Shown here: piece after piece, positions 48,753 through 58,446 of the stretch
How positions within the stretch are numbered: position 1 is the stretch's first letter
Layout of the letters: the number at the start of each line of letters is the position of its first letter
Source of the DNA: Bacillus sp. NEB1478
GTDB taxonomy: Bacteria; Bacillota; Bacilli; Bacillales; Fictibacillaceae
DNA: 64,000 bases
Direction of reading: 5' to 3'
Assembly: GCF_031582965.1 (NCBI RefSeq)
Contig: NZ_CP134049.1
Coordinates: forward strand, 1,302,001-1,366,000
Made by a program: the position numbers and the translations under genes
Notes under the pieces: generated by a model
Told to the model about the DNA's origin: nothing
Seen by the model: only the letters and a program-made list of their open reading frames with translations
The model's database searches: none

Positions 48753-49556
48753 TTATTTGGCCAGCTTCTCTAAATTTCCGTTTTTATCCATACGAAAACT
48801 TTGATTTGGGTTATTTGCATCATCTTGGAATAATACCATTTTTCTTGCGCGGTCCATGATCTGGATAAGGGCTTGGTAATCTTCTTGAACGGTCTGATGC
48901 TCTTTTTCTAATACAGAAAGCTGTTCTTTCATTACTTTGTTTTGCTGCAGCAGCTCGTTCATCTGTAAGCGCAGCTCCATATTTTCCTGAACTAGTTTGC
49001 CGCTCGACATTCCGTTTCTTTTTAAACTGTTAAGGAAGTCTATCACTTCATCAATGGTTAAGTCTTCTTGTTTACTAGCTTGAGTCTGTTGGTATACCGA
49101 ATTTACCGGAGCTGGAGGTGCAGCTTCAGGTATGGCAGGTTGATTTTCAAAGGTATTTGCCGCTCTCGTTTCTTGTCTATCATATGTGTAAGAAGTTTTA
49201 AAGAATTCCTCAGGATGATAGGTTTCATCGTCATGAATCTGCGGTGCGGCAGCAGGCTTTGAAACAGGTTGAGTAAATGCAGGTTTTGTCTGTTGCGGCT
49301 GTTGCTGCTGGTTTTTAGCCAACGCACGCTGACGTTCTTTTCTTTGCTTTTTGGCAATCTTCAAAGCTTGTTCGTATTTTTTTCTAACAATGGCATTCCA
49401 GCGGAACCCCACAGCAGCACTAGTCCGTTCTAATTTATCTCCAACTTCTTCGAAAGCATGCAGTTGTGTACTTCCTTCACGGACATGGCGCAGAACTGTT
49501 TCGGCCAACAACAGATCATCTTCTTCTGACCATGCGTCCTGTCTGATTTTTGACAA
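48753..49556 (-). CDS. rsfA: RsfA/GerR-family prespore transcriptional regulator
   Basis: A 267-residue protein. An N-terminal Myb/SANT-like DNA-binding domain (WSEEDDLLLAETVLRHV ... VGFRWNAIVRKKY, residues about 9-60) is followed by a basic linker, a Gln/Pro-rich middle and a C-terminal coiled coil (about residues 195-240). RsfA and its relatives modulate sigma-F and sigma-E regulons. Start is TTG 49556, seven bases after AAGGAGA. B. subtilis rsfA lies elsewhere, so this may be a paralogue. Confidence 0.8.
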   Translation of the reverse strand: MSKIRQDAWSEEDDLLLAETVLRHVREGSTQLHAFEEVGDKLERTSAAVGFRWNAIVRKKYEQALKIAKKQRKERQRALAKNQQQQPQQTKPAFTQPVSKPAAAPQIHDDETYHPEEFFKTSYTYDRQETRAANTFENQPAIPEAAPPAPVNSVYQQTQASKQEDLTIDEVIDFLNSLKRNGMSSGKLVQENMELRLQMNELLQQNKVMKEQLSVLEKEHQTVQEDYQALIQIMDRARKMVLFQDDANNPNQSFRMDKNGNLEKLAK

Positions 49557-49683
49557 TTTAATCTCTCCTTAAGGTACTGAAAATTTTCATTTATTATTTT
49601 CATGATTACCAAAAAAAGAGAATCCTATACACGGAGAGTACAAATTTTGCTAGTTTAAGAATGAAGTTAAAAGTCTCATAGAT

Positions 49684-51018
49684 TTACTCGCCTTTTTTCT
49701 TTCTTTCATTAAAATAATCGAGTCTTCGTTTAATATTTTTTTCGTAGCCTCGCTCAGTCGGTTCATAAAATGATTTACCTTGTAAATGCTTTGGCAAGTA
49801 TTCTTGAGGGATATACCCATCCTCAAAGTTGTGAGGGTATTTGTAGTCCTCTCCATGTTTTAATTCTTTAGCACCTTTATAATGAGTATCACGCAAATGA
49901 ATGGGTACGAGTCCTGTTTTTTCTTTTTTGACAGTGTCCAACGCTTTATCAATTCCCATGATCACTTTATTGCTTTTTGGAGCAGTAGCTAAATATACAG
50001 TGGCCTCCGCTAGAGGAATCCGTGCTTCAGGCATTCCGATAAAATCAGCCGCATAACTTGCTGCGTGTGCTACCAATAGTGCATTCGGATCAGCTAGACC
50101 AATGTCTTCAGCAGCATGGACCATTAAGCGCCTTGCAATAAAACGCGGTTCTTCTCCGGCGTAAATCATTTTAGCAAGCCAGTATAAAGCGGCATCTGGG
50201 TCAGATCCTCTTATGCTTTTTATAAAAGCAGATACTGTATCGTAATGGTTATCGCCCTTTTTATCATATTGCAGGACACGCTGCTGAATGGATTCTTCGG
50301 CAATTTCCAGTGTAATTACTATATTACCGTTCTTATCCGGCTTAGTGGTTAACACGGCAAGTTCCACAGCATTCAGTGCGGTCCGTGCATCACCGTTGGA
50401 AATGGAAACAAGGTGTGCAAGTGCATCCTCTTCCATTTGAATAGGGTGTTTGCCGTATCCTCTTTCTGAATCCATTAAAGCCTGCTCGATCACTTGTTTA
50501 ACATGCTGGTCTGTTAATGGCTCGAACCGGAATAATCTGGATCTCGATAAAAGGGCAGGATTGATTTCAAACATTGGGCTTTCTGTTGTAGCACCTATTA
50601 AAATGACGGTACCGTCTTCAACATAGGGCAATAAGGCATCTTGCTGGTTTTTATTAAAGCGATGGATTTCATCAATAAATAAAACTGTTTTTTTATCTTC
50701 TAATAAAAGCCGTTCTTTAGCTGCTGCCATTACAGTTTTTAAATCTGCAACACCTGAAGTGACGGCATTTAATTGTTCAAACCATGCTGAAGTTGAGTTT
50801 GCGATGATTCTGGCTAATGTTGTTTTTCCTGTCCCTGGAGGACCGAAGAAAATCATCGGTGTCAGCTGATCAGCTTCGATTGCTCTCCTAAGAAGCTTTC
50901 CTTCTCCTGCTATGTGTTCCTGTCCGATAAACTCTTGTATTTTACGTGGTCTCATTCGATTGGCAAGCGGTCTTTTTAACGAATCCGTACTGCCTTCTTT
51001 AAAGGAAAATAAGTCCAT
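49684..51018 (-). CDS. rarA: Replication-associated recombination protein RarA (MgsA)
   Basis: This 444-residue AAA+ ATPase of the clamp-loader group acts at stalled forks. Walker A is GPPGTGKTTLA, Walker B LFIDEIHRFNK, sensor 1 GATTESPMFEINPALLSR; a C-terminal tetramerisation domain (HAAEDIGLADPNALL, YKYPHNFEDGY) follows. ATG 51018 lies eight bases after GGAAGGA. The B. subtilis homologue is yrvN. Confidence 0.95.
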   Translation of the reverse strand: MDLFSFKEGSTDSLKRPLANRMRPRKIQEFIGQEHIAGEGKLLRRAIEADQLTPMIFFGPPGTGKTTLARIIANSTSAWFEQLNAVTSGVADLKTVMAAAKERLLLEDKKTVLFIDEIHRFNKNQQDALLPYVEDGTVILIGATTESPMFEINPALLSRSRLFRFEPLTDQHVKQVIEQALMDSERGYGKHPIQMEEDALAHLVSISNGDARTALNAVELAVLTTKPDKNGNIVITLEIAEESIQQRVLQYDKKGDNHYDTVSAFIKSIRGSDPDAALYWLAKMIYAGEEPRFIARRLMVHAAEDIGLADPNALLVAHAASYAADFIGMPEARIPLAEATVYLATAPKSNKVIMGIDKALDTVKKEKTGLVPIHLRDTHYKGAKELKHGEDYKYPHNFEDGYIPQEYLPKHLQGKSFYEPTERGYEKNIKRRLDYFNERKKKGE

Positions 51019-51102
51019 TTTTTTCATCCTTCCGTACACCTGTTCTAATCGTCATATGACAATACTATACAATAGTCGTTCATGCAAGTTGAAACTATTT
51101 CA

Positions 51103-51111
51103 TGCTATAAT
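51103..51111 (+). promoter_or_regulatory. Extended -10 promoter before the YczE-type gene
   Basis: TGCTATAAT is a perfect extended -10; no matching -35 is seen. It is about 54 bases before the start codon and could also serve cymR-iscS-mnmA. Confidence 0.5.
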
Positions 51112-51164
51112 AATCTGTAGACTTAAAATGGAATGACAACTTCATAGGGGAAGGGTTTTGCACA

Positions 51165-51875
51165 ATGAAAGACCATGCACCATTTCAATTGAACAAATTT
51201 ATGTTTCAATGGTCTGTGTTTTTTGTAGGCCTTTTTATCATGGCCTTCGGAATTGCTTTAATGATCAAGGCAGAGCTGGGAAGTGCACCTTGGGATGTTC
51301 TTCATATCGGTCTTTTTGCACAGTTTGGACTGACGATCGGAACTTGGTCGATCATTATGGGTTTTATCATTATTTTAGCAACATCTTTATTGACGAAAAA
51401 GTTTCCTTTACCGGGCGCTTTTTTAAATATGGTGTTTATGGGTCTGTTTATAGATTTTTATTTATGGCTTCCCTTTTTTCATAATCCTGCAACACTCTTT
51501 GTGAAATGGGTGTATCTATTAATTGGTATATTAATTCTCGGGTTTGGGATTGGCCTTTATATTGCATCGAATTGCGGGGCTGGACCGAGGGATAGTCTGA
51601 TGTTGGCTTTAACCGAAAAATCAGGAATGAAAGTATCGAGGATCCGTTTGTACATGGAGCTGTTTGTTTTATTTTTTGGTTGGGTATTACAAGGGCCAAT
51701 TTCATTTGGGACGATTCTTTTTTGTTTAACGATCGGCGGTATTGTGGGTCGAACACTTCCTTATTGCCAAAAACTAGTCAAGATTGTTTTAGAACGGAGT
51801 GAACAATATGAAAATATCAACAAAAGGCCGATACGGATTAACCATCATGATGGCATTAGCAAAGAAATCAGGTGA
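51165..51875 (+). CDS. YczE/YyaS/YitT-family membrane protein
   Basis: A 236-residue protein with about five to six transmembrane helices and two copies of a G-x-A-P-W-D / G-A-G-P-R-D type motif (AELGSAPWDVLHIGL, SNCGAGPRDSLMLAL) typical of YczE relatives. Function unknown. ATG follows AGGGGAAGGG. Its last 22 codons overlap cymR by 68 bases in another frame, and this tail (KRPIRINHHDG) is unlike a membrane protein, so a small frameshift near the end is possible. Confidence 0.75.
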   Translation: MKDHAPFQLNKFMFQWSVFFVGLFIMAFGIALMIKAELGSAPWDVLHIGLFAQFGLTIGTWSIIMGFIIILATSLLTKKFPLPGAFLNMVFMGLFIDFYLWLPFFHNPATLFVKWVYLLIGILILGFGIGLYIASNCGAGPRDSLMLALTEKSGMKVSRIRLYMELFVLFFGWVLQGPISFGTILFCLTIGGIVGRTLPYCQKLVKIVLERSEQYENINKRPIRINHHDGISKEIR

Positions 51876-52227
51876 AGGTCCCATTGCCCTAAAATTGATT
51901 GCAAAAGAACATAGCTTATCTGAACATTACTTAGAACAGCTCATCGCTCCATTGCGAAATGCCGGATTAGTAAAAAGTATCAGAGGTGCTTACGGCGGTT
52001 ATATGCTGGCTAAAGAAGCAGGAACGATTACAGCAGGAGATATTATTCGTGTTTTGGAAGGACCGATTTCTCCTGTGGAAGTAATGGATGATGAAGAGCC
52101 AGCAAAACGTAATCTTTGGATAAAAATTAGAGATGCTGTAAAAGATGTACTAGACTCAACGACTCTAGAGGATTTAGCAAATTATGAAGATGAAGGCGCT
52201 CAGGATGCCTACATGTTTTATATTTAG
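51808..52227 (+). CDS. cymR: Cysteine metabolism repressor CymR (Rrf2 family)
   Basis: This 139-residue winged-helix regulator opens MKISTKGRYGLTIMMALAKK, with the recognition helix in LSEHYLEQLIAPLRNAGLVKS. With CysK it senses cysteine supply and represses sulfur uptake genes. No cysteine cluster motif is present, unlike IscR. ATG 51808 lies six bases after GGAGTGA. iscS follows 15 bases later. Confidence 0.92.
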   Translation: MKISTKGRYGLTIMMALAKKSGEGPIALKLIAKEHSLSEHYLEQLIAPLRNAGLVKSIRGAYGGYMLAKEAGTITAGDIIRVLEGPISPVEVMDDEEPAKRNLWIKIRDAVKDVLDSTTLEDLANYEDEGAQDAYMFYI

Positions 52228-52242
52228 GAAGGAATTTGATTA

Positions 52243-53382
52243 ATGAAGAACGTTTATTTGGATCATGCAGCAACATCACCGGTACATCCAGAAGTTATGC
52301 AAGAGATGATTCCATATTTAACGGAGCATTTTGGTAATCCTTCAAGTATCCATCAATATGGAAGACGTGCAAGAAAGGTGCTAGACGATGCACGGCAAAC
52401 AGTGGCTTCTTCAATTGGTGCTTCCCGCAATGAGATAACTTTCACGAGCGGCGGAACCGAGAGTGATAACATGGCGATATTAGGTGCAGTCTCTGCTTTA
52501 AAAGAGAAAGGGAAGCATGTGATTACAACTAAGGTTGAGCATCATGCTGTTCTTCATACTTTTCACGAGCTCGAGAAAAGAGGGTTTGACGTAACTTACC
52601 TACCTGTTGATGAGAACGGCCGAATCTCAATTGAACAGTTGGAAAGAGAAATAAGAGAAGATACGATTTTCGTTTCAATCATGTACGGAAATAATGAAAC
52701 AGGAACTCTTCAGGATATTCAGACAATCGGAAACCTTTTACATGAAAAAGATATTTGCTTTCACACTGATGCCGTTCAAGCTTTCGGATTGATTCCGATT
52801 CATGTAGACGATTTAAAAATAGATTTGCTTAGTGCATCGGGCCATAAAATCAATAGTCCTAAAGGGACAGGCTTTCTATATGTAAGAGAGGGCGTCCCTT
52901 TTCTTCCTCAAGGGTTTGGAGGAGAGCAAGAGCGGAAACGCAGGGCAGGAACAGAAAATGTTCCTGGAATTGCGGCATTGAACAAAGCTGTTACAATCGC
53001 TCAATCTGAACGAAAAGAACGCTATGATCAATATGCAAACTATCGAAACAAGATGAAACAAATCTGGGATGAACATGAGATCTCATACATTCAAAACGGC
53101 AGTTCTGATTTCTTTTTGCCTCATATTTTGAATGTGAGTTTTAAAGGTGTCAGTACAGAAGTAATGCTCGTAAACTTAGATTTAGCTGGAATAGCTGCTT
53201 CCAGCGGATCTGCATGTACAGCTGGGTCAGTTGAACCTTCACATGTCCTTACTGCTATGTTCGGGACAGATGAACGTACAAAATCATCCGTTAGATACAG
53301 TTTTGGCTTAGGCAATACTCTAGAAGATATCGAGTATGCTGCAACAGAGACAGCAAAAATAGTGAAACGTTTAACAAAATAA
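52243..53382 (+). CDS. iscS: Cysteine desulfurase IscS-type (YrvO)
   Basis: This 379-residue PLP enzyme has N-terminal MKNVYLDHAATSPVHPEV, PLP lysine in SASGHKINSPKGTG and the sulfur-carrying cysteine in SSGSACTAG. Located directly before mnmA, it is the probable sulfur donor for 2-thiouridine in tRNA (YrvO-MnmA in B. subtilis). ATG follows AGGAAGGAATT. Confidence 0.94.
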   Translation: MKNVYLDHAATSPVHPEVMQEMIPYLTEHFGNPSSIHQYGRRARKVLDDARQTVASSIGASRNEITFTSGGTESDNMAILGAVSALKEKGKHVITTKVEHHAVLHTFHELEKRGFDVTYLPVDENGRISIEQLEREIREDTIFVSIMYGNNETGTLQDIQTIGNLLHEKDICFHTDAVQAFGLIPIHVDDLKIDLLSASGHKINSPKGTGFLYVREGVPFLPQGFGGEQERKRRAGTENVPGIAALNKAVTIAQSERKERYDQYANYRNKMKQIWDEHEISYIQNGSSDFFLPHILNVSFKGVSTEVMLVNLDLAGIAASSGSACTAGSVEPSHVLTAMFGTDERTKSSVRYSFGLGNTLEDIEYAATETAKIVKRLTK

Positions 53383-53417
53383 GTTAAAATGTTTTTCATA
53401 TGAAAGAAATGAGGTGA

Positions 53418-54551
<1,134 letters not shown>

Positions 54552-54567
54552 AAATAGAATTGAAAAG

Positions 54568-54609
54568 CTGGCTTTTTCAGATGAAAGTTACTGGATAAGC
54601 CAGTTTTTT
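54568..54609 (+). terminator. Rho-independent terminator after mnmA
   Basis: CTGGCTT / AAGCCAG outer stem with inner CAG-CTG contacts and T-run. Confidence 0.75.
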
Positions 54610-54644
54610 GTTTTCACACGATGTAAATAGTCGGTCTAAGAGTG

Positions 54645-54669
54645 TTCAGCGACATTTATAGTCGCTGAA
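54645..54669. repeat. Perfect 9-bp inverted repeat next to the tandem array
   Basis: TTCAGCGAC / GTCGCTGAA with a seven-base AT loop and no T-run after it; it directly abuts the 20-bp repeats. Confidence 0.7.
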
Positions 54670-54670
54670 T

Positions 54671-54790
54671 ACGCGCTATATAGAAAAAAAGCCCGCCATA
54701 TAGAAAAAAAGCACGCTATATAGAAAAAAAGCGCGTCATATAGAAAAAAAAGCGCGCCATACTTAAAACACGCATACCATAGAAAACGTT
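54671..54790 (+). repeat. 20-bp tandem repeat array (four clean plus two degenerate units)
   Basis: Contiguous units at 54671, 54691, 54711 and 54731 share the form rCrCGYYATA-TAGAAAAAAA. Two decayed copies follow to about 54790. The GC-rich heads vary (acgcgcta, gcccgcca, gcacgcta, gcgcgtca) while the tail ATATAGAAAAAAA is fixed. There is no coding frame. Confidence 0.85.
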
Positions 54791-54849
54791 ATGCGGTTTT
54801 AAGTGGGGTTTGATATACTTTGATTGGATATATGGATGGGGGAATGAAG

Positions 54850-55509
54850 ATGGAGCCATCAAAGGGTCTTGAATATTTAAAAAAAGGAAAATTTGAAGAA
54901 GCTGCTAAAAATCTTGAAGCTATGATAGAAGCAGATCCTCAAAATCCGGTTCATTATATTAATTTCGGTAATTTACTTTCTGCCGTACATGAACATGAGA
55001 AAGCGATTCTCTTTTTTGATAAAGCACTTTCTCTAGACGAAAATGCTGCAGCAGCATTATATGGCGCAGGTATTGCATGTTATCATCTCGAGCAATTTTC
55101 AAAAGCTGCAAAATTGTTTCAGGAAGCAATTAAAGGCGGCTTAGGAGATGCTGATTCGTATTTTATGGCGGGTATGTCACTTGTTTCACTTGGAGAAAAC
55201 AGACTAGCATTTCCATACTTGCTGCGGACGATTGAACTAAATGAAAAAGATGATGAAGCGCTTTTTCAATTCGGACTGTGTCAAGGCAGAATTGGCAATA
55301 TAAAAGAAGCGTTAATTACATTTAAAAAAGTGACAGAGTTAAATAAAGAACATGCTGATGCCTGGTACAATCTAGGTGTTTCATATAGCTATTTTGACAG
55401 AGACAATGAGGCATTAGAAGCATTTGAAAAGGCTCTTGAGATTCAGCCGGAGCATTATTTAGCAGGGAACGGGAAGAGAAATATAGAAAATAAAGGTAGA
55501 AATGAATAA
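54850..55509 (+). CDS. yrrB: Tetratricopeptide-repeat protein (YrrB-like)
   Basis: This 219-residue soluble protein has about six TPR units (ALSLDENAAAALYGAGIACYHLEQFSKAAKLFQEAI and similar), forming a peptide-binding superhelix. Partner unknown. ATG 54850 is chosen because GGGGGA lies six bases upstream; earlier in-frame starts (TTG 54820, ATG 54832, 54844) have none. It sits between mnmA and recD2, as in B. subtilis. Confidence 0.87.
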   Translation: MEPSKGLEYLKKGKFEEAAKNLEAMIEADPQNPVHYINFGNLLSAVHEHEKAILFFDKALSLDENAAAALYGAGIACYHLEQFSKAAKLFQEAIKGGLGDADSYFMAGMSLVSLGENRLAFPYLLRTIELNEKDDEALFQFGLCQGRIGNIKEALITFKKVTELNKEHADAWYNLGVSYSYFDRDNEALEAFEKALEIQPEHYLAGNGKRNIENKGRNE

Positions 55510-55523
55510 AAGGGGGTGCGTTT

Positions 55524-57845
55524 ATGGCACAGCAGCCTTCCTTTCACTTACAGGATGAAACTTCTGGATTTATTAAAGGGACGTTGATCTCAACTGTCTT
55601 TCATCAGGCAGAAAGCTTATATACGGTTGCTCGGATTAGAGTTAGAGAGACAAACGAAAATTATGATGAAAAAGAAGTCATGATCACAGGCATACTTCCT
55701 CCATTAAGAGAGGATGAACAATACGTGCTTTATGGAAAGTTTAAAGACCATCCGAAGTACGGTAAACAATATGAAGTTCATTTTTTCAAAATAGAAATGC
55801 CGCAATCAAAAGAAGCGATGATTCAATACTTATCAAGTGATCTGTTTAAAGGCATCGGTAAAAAGACTGCCGAGCATATTGTTGATGTCCTCGGTGATAA
55901 TGCGATTACAAAACTCATTGAATCACCGGATTATATTAGCGACATTCCGAAATTGACTGAAGATCAGGCAAAGAATCTGTATGAAGCATTGCTTGAAAAC
56001 AGAGGATTAGACCAGGTTATGATGACTGTGCAGCCTTATGGTATAGGTCCTCAGCTTGCTATGAAGATTTTTCAAACGTATCAAGATAAGGCTGTTTCTG
56101 TTATTAAGAACGAACCATATCGGCTTATAGAAGATGTTCCGGGAATCGGGTTTCACAGAGCGGATGAAATCGCTAAAGGAAACGGAATGCAAGTTAACCA
56201 TCCAGAGAGGATACAAGCAGCTTGTCATTTTATTTTAAGGGAACACGGTACTGATCTTGGTCATTCTTATTTACCGATCGACGAATTGCTTTCAGGTGTA
56301 AGGAAATTATTAGCCGACGGAAAAAATACGGTTGATGAAATGAGCGTCTTCAGAGAAATTCAAGACATGGAGACAGAAAAAAGACTGATATTAAAAGAAA
56401 ATGTCGTATATTTACCATCACTATTCTACGCAGAAAAAGGATTCGCAGAAAAAATAAATCACCTGCTCACATCTCAAGATTCAGATTATGACATACCGAA
56501 AAAGCAAATCGATATTGAACTAACCAATTTAGAAAAAAGACTCAACATTACATATGCAAATAGTCAAAAAGAAGCGATAAAAAAGGCGCTCACATCTTCG
56601 GTAATGATTCTTACAGGTGGACCCGGTACAGGTAAGACTACCGTAATTAAAGGGATCGTTGAGCTATATAGTGAAATTCATGGAGTAAGCCTGAACCCGG
56701 ATGATTATCGAAACAAAAAGGAACCGTTCCCTGTTCTCCTCGTAGCACCTACGGGAAGAGCAGCTAAACGAATGATGGAATCCACAGGTATACCAGCACA
56801 TACGATTCATCGTTTGTTAGGATGGAGAGGTGCGGGGCATTTTGAAAAAAATGAGGATGAACCTATTGAAGGAAAACTGTTAATTGTCGATGAAATGTCC
56901 ATGGTGGACATTTGGCTCGCTTATTCTTTAGGAAAAGCTCTGCCTGAACATATTCAAATCATTTTCGTAGGAGATGAAGATCAGCTTCCTTCAGTAGGAC
57001 CAGGGCAGGTCTTAAAAGACTTGTTATCTTCACCACATATACCAAACTCAAGATTGACTGATATCTACAGACAAGCAGAAGGTTCATCCATTGTTCGGCT
57101 TGCACATGATATGAAAAATGGCACTGTGCCAAAGGATCTTTTGAAGCCGCAAGCAGACAGGCGGTTTTTTCCCAGCTCTGGAGAAAACGTTTTTCAAGTG
57201 ATAATGCAAGTATGTGAAAATGCAATCAAAAAAGGGTATACTTCCCGGGATATTCAAGTTCTTGCACCTATGTATAAAGGGCCACTCGGGATTGACAGGC
57301 TAAATATGGAGCTGCAGAGATTATTTAATCCTGAAAAAGTGAAACAGCGCCAATTACAAGTTGGACAAGCTTTCTACCGGAAAGGTGATAAGGTGCTTCA
57401 GCTTGTTAACCAGCCTGAGGACCATGTTTTTAATGGAGACATTGGGGAAATTGCTGCGATCATTTACGCAAAAGAGAACACGGATAAAGAAGATCAAATC
57501 GTGATTAGCTTTGATGAAATTGAAGTGACGTATAAGCGAAATGAATTTCATCATTTTACACATGCGTTTTGCTGTTCCATTCATAAATCTCAAGGCAGTG
57601 AGTATCCCATTGTAATTTTGCCAATTGTAAAAAGTTATTACCGCATGCTTAAGCGCAACTTAATCTATACAGCCATCACAAGAAGCAAAGAATATTTAAT
57701 CCTTTGCGGTGAAGAAGAAGCATTTTCTTGGGCAATTAGCCGCTCTGATGAATCAGAACGATACTCAGGACTGAAGCACCGTCTAAAAGAATCACTATTG
57801 GAAAAAGATTTATTGAATGATTCCTTGTTTGAAGAAACAAACTAG
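55524..57845 (+). CDS. recD2: ATP-dependent DNA helicase RecD2
   Basis: This 773-residue SF1 5'-3' helicase is not part of RecBCD. It has an N-terminal OB region, a helix-hairpin-helix area (FKGIGKKTAEHIVDVLG, IEDVPGIGFHRADEIA), Walker A GGPGTGKTTVIKG, DEMSMVD, GDEDQLPSVGPGQVL, and the UvrD-like C-terminal motif HKSQGSEYPIVILP ... YTAITRSKEYL. ATG follows AAAGGGGGTGCG. It has its own terminator. Confidence 0.95.
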   Translation: MAQQPSFHLQDETSGFIKGTLISTVFHQAESLYTVARIRVRETNENYDEKEVMITGILPPLREDEQYVLYGKFKDHPKYGKQYEVHFFKIEMPQSKEAMIQYLSSDLFKGIGKKTAEHIVDVLGDNAITKLIESPDYISDIPKLTEDQAKNLYEALLENRGLDQVMMTVQPYGIGPQLAMKIFQTYQDKAVSVIKNEPYRLIEDVPGIGFHRADEIAKGNGMQVNHPERIQAACHFILREHGTDLGHSYLPIDELLSGVRKLLADGKNTVDEMSVFREIQDMETEKRLILKENVVYLPSLFYAEKGFAEKINHLLTSQDSDYDIPKKQIDIELTNLEKRLNITYANSQKEAIKKALTSSVMILTGGPGTGKTTVIKGIVELYSEIHGVSLNPDDYRNKKEPFPVLLVAPTGRAAKRMMESTGIPAHTIHRLLGWRGAGHFEKNEDEPIEGKLLIVDEMSMVDIWLAYSLGKALPEHIQIIFVGDEDQLPSVGPGQVLKDLLSSPHIPNSRLTDIYRQAEGSSIVRLAHDMKNGTVPKDLLKPQADRRFFPSSGENVFQVIMQVCENAIKKGYTSRDIQVLAPMYKGPLGIDRLNMELQRLFNPEKVKQRQLQVGQAFYRKGDKVLQLVNQPEDHVFNGDIGEIAAIIYAKENTDKEDQIVISFDEIEVTYKRNEFHHFTHAFCCSIHKSQGSEYPIVILPIVKSYYRMLKRNLIYTAITRSKEYLILCGEEEAFSWAISRSDESERYSGLKHRLKESLLEKDLLNDSLFEETN

Positions 57846-57893
57846 AAATGTTCGAAGGATGCACAATCGCATCTTATCGAACATTTCTTTTTT
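57845..57893 (+). terminator. Rho-independent terminator after recD2
   Basis: Outer stem GAAATGTTCGA / TCGAACATTTC with inner GATGC / GCATC, followed by a T-run. Confidence 0.9.
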
Positions 57894-57994
57894 CTTTATA
57901 TGACTTTGCTTTTTATTCAAACATCCTATATTGCGTATATTTATTGCTCATTCAGGACACCCTTGTAAAAGTAAAATAAAAGGAGAGAGAGCAA

Positions 57995-58192
57995 GTGGAA
58001 TGTCCAAACTGCAGCAGAAAAGATATTGGGAAAATCGGGGTAAACCAGTATTATTGCTGGAATTGTTTTATTGAACTTTCCATAGATAAAGGAAGACTGT
58101 CCCTGCATCAAGTGGAAGAAGACGGTTCATTAACATCCCTCGATGACTTGTTTGAAGATCAGGATCTGTCCTATAAGGAAAATACGTGGTAA
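57995..58192 (+). CDS. Small zinc-ribbon protein (possibly YrzR-like)
   Basis: A 65-residue protein opening MECPNCSRKDIGKIGVNQYYCWNCFIEL: two CxxC pairs 17 residues apart form a zinc ribbon. The rest is acidic. Start GTG 57995 follows AAAGGAGAGAG. Function unknown. A small gene is expected at this place in Bacillaceae, but the name is a guess from locus. Confidence 0.75.
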   Translation: MECPNCSRKDIGKIGVNQYYCWNCFIELSIDKGRLSLHQVEEDGSLTSLDDLFEDQDLSYKENTW

Positions 58193-58222
58193 AAACGATA
58201 CTCTGATGTCGAGGTGAATAGC

Positions 58223-58393
58223 ATGAACAGGACTATGAGTTCTTTGATCGCACTTGGTATTGGAGCGGCAACATATGCGATGAGAAACAACGGTAACAGA
58301 AGAATGTCTATGAATTTTTCTGATATAGGTGATCTTTGGACATCCAGAAGGATGAAGAGGATCAGAAAAAAAATCGCTAAAGCCATATATTAA
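58223..58393 (+). CDS. DUF3918-type small protein (YrzQ-like)
   Basis: A 56-residue protein, MNRTMSSLIALGIGAATYAM then a basic tail ending KRIRKKIAKAIY. A short hydrophobic N-terminus with a basic C-terminus fits DUF3918 small membrane-associated proteins. ATG 58223 follows GAGGTGA. It lies 30 bases after the zinc-ribbon gene and before a terminator. Function unknown. Confidence 0.7.
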   Translation: MNRTMSSLIALGIGAATYAMRNNGNRRMSMNFSDIGDLWTSRRMKRIRKKIAKAIY

Positions 58394-58399
58394 AATTAT

Positions 58400-58428
58400 C
58401 CCCGTCTATTATGAAGACGGGGTTTTTT
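58400..58428 (+). terminator. Rho-independent terminator after the DUF3918 gene
   Basis: Perfect CCCCGTCT / AGACGGGG stem, seven-base loop, six T. Confidence 0.92.
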
Positions 58429-58446
58429 AGAAAAGGGTGATATTGT

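Noticed and set aside
54671..54790. Possible CRISPR array
   Set aside because: The 20-bp units are directly adjacent with no spacers, and no cas genes are nearby.
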